Positions 61,710 to 64,000 of a stretch of 64,000 nt of DNA are shown here, piece after piece. Every line of letters begins with the position of its first letter. The stretch's first letter is position 1. The notes under the pieces are model-generated. The model made no database searches and was not told the DNA's origin. It was given only the letters and a program-made list of their open reading frames with translations. The translations under genes were made by a program, and so were the position numbers. The stretch spans positions 1 to 64,000 of the forward strand of contig CAJUFQ010000006.1 in NCBI GenBank assembly GCA_910585625.1. Reading direction: 5' to 3'. The DNA is from an uncultured Lachnospiraceae bacterium (GTDB taxonomy: Bacteria; Bacillota; Clostridia; Lachnospirales; Lachnospiraceae).

Positions 61710-63794
61710 ATGAAGAGCATCAAGTCAAAGATTGTATTGGTAGTCATTATGTGTTCCCTGATTTCTACAGTCATCTGTGGAAGCATCAGCATCGTTGAGA
61801 GTTCACGGGTGGCAAAGGAAAGTTCCCGGGACAGGATGGGACTTGTCTGTGAGAACCAGAGCCAGAAGCTTGACAGTATGATGCGGCAGGTATCGCAGTC
61901 CGTGGATACGCTGTACGACCTGGCGTTATCTGAGCTTGACGATTTTGGAAAGTTTAAGTCTGATGCCGGATATGTGGATACTTATACGCAGAAGATTGCG
62001 CCCATGTTAAAGCAGACAGCCGTACATACGCAGGGGGCGATGTCCGTCTATATCCGTTACAATCCGGAATTCACAGAACCCACCAGCGGCGTTTTCTATA
62101 CCCGTGATTCCGCAGACAGCGAATTTCAAGAGGTAGAGCCGACGGATTTCACCATGTATGAGCCGGATGACCTGGAGCATGTCGGTTGGTATTATATCCC
62201 GGTTGGCAATGGGCAGCCGACATGGATGGAGCCGTACCTTAATTCCAATATCAACGTTTATATGATTTCCTATGTCATTCCGATGTTCGTGGATGGCGAA
62301 TCTGTGGGCATCATCGGCATGGATATTGATTTTACCGCATTTACGCAAATTCTGGATACTTCGTCTGTCTTTGAGAGCGGTTATGCATTCCTTGCAAATG
62401 AGCAGGGAGAGATTATGCACCATAAGGAGCTTGAGACGGGAAGCAGCATGGCGGAGGCTGGTCTGGAGGAAATTGCGGCAAGCCTGGCCTTGCCGGATCA
62501 GGAAAAGGTGATTCAGCAATACGCTTGGAAAGGGACAGCTAAGAGCATGTGTTATGCTTCGCTTGTAAATGGCATGAAATTCATCCTTACGGCGCCGACG
62601 GCAGAGTTTGCGGCGCAGGCAAAGACCATGCGGACGCTGATATTGCTTGGAGCAGTCGTGGCGATGGCTGTGGCTGCGTTGGTAGGATTTGTAATCAGCA
62701 TATCGATGACCAGACCGATTCGCCAGATTAATTCTATTGTAAGCGAGACTGCGAAATTTAATTTCACCCATTATAAGTCGAGCGAGAGCTTATACAAGAA
62801 AAAAGACGAGACCGCAAGCATGGCGCATTCACTCCATGATATGCGGGACAGCCTGCGGGGCATGGTAGAGAATATCAGGCAGGCATACACGGACATGGCG
62901 GACAGCATGGATCGGCTGTCGGAGACTACGGAAAAAGTAAACAATATGAGCGAGGACAATTCAGCTACAACGCAGGAGCTGGCCGCAGCCATGCAAGAGA
63001 CGGCGGATACCATGGAGAAGGTTAACAGCACGATTGCGGATATCCGCAACAGGGCGGAGACAATCCGCGGGCGTTCCGACGCAGGCAAGAGTACTTCTGT
63101 GGAAATCAGAGGCAGGGCGGAGAAGCTTATGGGAAGCACCAGGAATGCCAGCCAGCGGACGCAGGAAATGTATGCCAGCGTGCAGGAGAAGACGAGAGAA
63201 GCGATGGAGCAGGCGAAAGCGGTATCCCATATCAATGAACTTACCCAGGCAATCCTGGATATTTCCTCCCAGACCAATCTGCTTGCGTTGAATGCATCAA
63301 TTGAAGCTGCGAGGGCTGGAGAAGCCGGAAGGGGGTTTGCTGTGGTTGCCAGCGAGATAGGCGCACTTGCCGACCAGACTTCGGATGCAGTCGGGGATAT
63401 CAACGGCATCATCGCAGATGTCAATAGTGCGGTCAGCAACATGACCTTATGTCTGGATGAGAGCATGAATTTCCTGGAAGAGACTGTCCTTAAGGATTAT
63501 GGGGATTTCATGCAAGTTGCAGAGCAGTATAGTGTAGATGCGGCTGACGTGGAAGAGAATATGGGCGACATCAACAGCCAGATTGAGACGCTTTTGAACG
63601 CAATCGTAGATATGGCAGACGCCGTTGCGCGTGTGAGTGAGACTACCATGGAGGCGGCGGAGGGCATTACGGAAATCGCCGGGAAAACACAGGAAATGTC
63701 AGGTGTGGTCGGCACGAACAGCGACCTCATTGAACATAACCAGGATAACATTGAAAAACTCAAAGAAATTGTGGCGGCTTTCCATATGCAGTAG
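61710..63794 (+). CDS. methyl-accepting chemotaxis protein with dCache sensor
   Basis: A 694-residue receptor. Transmembrane helix about 8-28; extracellular double-Cache domain about 35-285 (VYMISYVIPMFVDGESVGIIGMDIDF, ESGYAFLANEQGEIMHH); second helix about 310-332; HAMP; methylation helices; and signalling tip ISSQTNLLALNASIEAARAGEAGRGFAVVASEIGALADQTS. dCache domains bind small molecules such as amino acids or organic acids (family knowledge); the ligand is unknown. AAGGGAG precedes the ATG. Monocistronic with a terminator. It can signal to the che operon at 41-48 kb. Confidence 0.94.
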   Translation: MKSIKSKIVLVVIMCSLISTVICGSISIVESSRVAKESSRDRMGLVCENQSQKLDSMMRQVSQSVDTLYDLALSELDDFGKFKSDAGYVDTYTQKIAPMLKQTAVHTQGAMSVYIRYNPEFTEPTSGVFYTRDSADSEFQEVEPTDFTMYEPDDLEHVGWYYIPVGNGQPTWMEPYLNSNINVYMISYVIPMFVDGESVGIIGMDIDFTAFTQILDTSSVFESGYAFLANEQGEIMHHKELETGSSMAEAGLEEIAASLALPDQEKVIQQYAWKGTAKSMCYASLVNGMKFILTAPTAEFAAQAKTMRTLILLGAVVAMAVAALVGFVISISMTRPIRQINSIVSETAKFNFTHYKSSESLYKKKDETASMAHSLHDMRDSLRGMVENIRQAYTDMADSMDRLSETTEKVNNMSEDNSATTQELAAAMQETADTMEKVNSTIADIRNRAETIRGRSDAGKSTSVEIRGRAEKLMGSTRNASQRTQEMYASVQEKTREAMEQAKAVSHINELTQAILDISSQTNLLALNASIEAARAGEAGRGFAVVASEIGALADQTSDAVGDINGIIADVNSAVSNMTLCLDESMNFLEETVLKDYGDFMQVAEQYSVDAADVEENMGDINSQIETLLNAIVDMADAVARVSETTMEAAEGITEIAGKTQEMSGVVGTNSDLIEHNQDNIEKLKEIVAAFHMQ

Positions 63795-63810
63795 GAGAGG
63801 CATAACATAT

Positions 63811-63867
63811 CCCCAGGATGCAGTCAGGCTTCAAAAGAAGCCGAGCGCAGCCTGGGGAGTTTTTTTG
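63811..63867 (+). terminator. terminator of the Cache receptor gene
   Basis: Outer stem ccccagg (63811-63817) with cctgggg (63851-63857), inner hairpin ggcttc/gaagcc around AAAA, then seven T. Confidence 0.85.
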
Positions 63868-63893
63868 TCTTATAGGAAAGGCCTTGTCACGCT
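63868..63893 (+). repeat. intergenic repeat, short copy 2
   Basis: 26 nt matching 57969-57994 with one difference. Only the 5' part is present here. It lies between a terminator and the stop codon of the convergent gene. Confidence 0.75.
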
Positions 63894-63895
63894 GC

Positions 63896-64000
63896 CTATT
63901 CCAGGTCTTCGTCTACCAGTGCGGCAGTGATGATTGCCATCGAATATACCTCGTCCGCATTACATCCTCTGGACAAGTCGTTGATTGGGGAGTTAAGCCC
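63896..64000 (-). CDS. 3' end of an unidentified gene
   Basis: The minus strand reads 34 residues in from the window edge to a TAG (63896-63898). The peptide includes NSPINDLSRGCNADEVYSMA and ends AALVDEDLE. Composition and the clean stop look coding. I do not recognise the family from so short a piece. Confidence 0.6.
   Translation of the reverse strand, partial: GLNSPINDLSRGCNADEVYSMAIITAALVDEDLE

Overview
The window looks like a chromosomal segment of a spore-forming, gut-type member of the Lachnospiraceae (Clostridium cluster XIVa). This is inferred from gene content: SipL-like, YabP, YabQ, SpoIIE and CotS-like sporulation proteins; a PDDEXK_2 (Rpn-type) transposase fragment; large secreted xylan-active enzymes with Big_2 and BspA-type leucine-rich-repeat tails; a pyrC-F-K-D-(gltB-like)-E pyrimidine cluster; and DUF6142 and VanZ small membrane proteins. 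No species call is attempted.

Layout. 1-2.2 kb is decayed accessory DNA: an Rpn-type fragment and a multiply disrupted LRR/Big_2 surface-protein pseudogene. 2.3-4.9 kb is a GH10 xylanase; its stop codon overlaps the veg promoter, and veg is followed by a sipL-like SPOCS/LysM gene. 7.0-13.3 kb is the most unusual segment: three tightly packed genes behind a near-perfect palindrome. They encode (A) a DUF4062/TIR-like N-terminal domain fused to TPRs, (B) a 1057-residue fusion of a TrkA_N-like Rossmann domain, a RyR-like helix, a CARF-like region and a DUF1887/Card1-like PD-(D/E)XK nuclease, and (C) a stand-alone RyR domain. I read this as a candidate nucleotide-signal-gated defence operon. 13.4-16.6 kb is a GH43 enzyme.

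16.8-22.9 kb holds an NlpC/P60 wall hydrolase, yqeY, cca, a CotS-like kinase-fold protein and a PEGA lipoprotein ending in about 171 residues of almost pure asparagine. 23-32.6 kb is core: phosphohexomutase, then the conserved hup-rqcP-yabP-yabQ-divIC-spoIIE-tilS-hpt-ftsH block. It includes a promoter before spoIIE with a 0A-box-like -35 and 22-bp spacing. 32.8-38.6 kb holds a cytoplasmic GH13 enzyme, a fold-back element, a tRNA-Tyr whose 3' end is tandemly duplicated, and a GH30 gene broken by one in-frame TGA at a conserved Trp.

38.6-47.7 kb is a signalling block: a PAS histidine kinase, an HD-GYP response regulator, and cheR-cheB-cheY-cheA-cheW-mcp. No flagellar genes are in view, and the MCP has almost no extracellular domain. 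47.8-50.5 kb carries trkH-trkA K+ uptake and a DUF1653 protein. 50.6-57.0 kb is de novo pyrimidine synthesis with a rubredoxin/glutamate-synthase-like protein inserted. 57.0-64 kb contains three small membrane proteins, a structured intergenic repeat, an M29-type aminopeptidase with a long N-terminal extension, a LysM-GH18 spore-type hydrolase on the minus strand, a Cache-domain MCP and the 3' end of an unidentified gene.

Together the window shows a plant-polysaccharide-using sporulator with active and decaying xylan enzymes, conserved sporulation and tRNA-maintenance genes, and one putative immune operon inserted among them. All family assignments are from reading motifs; no database search was run.
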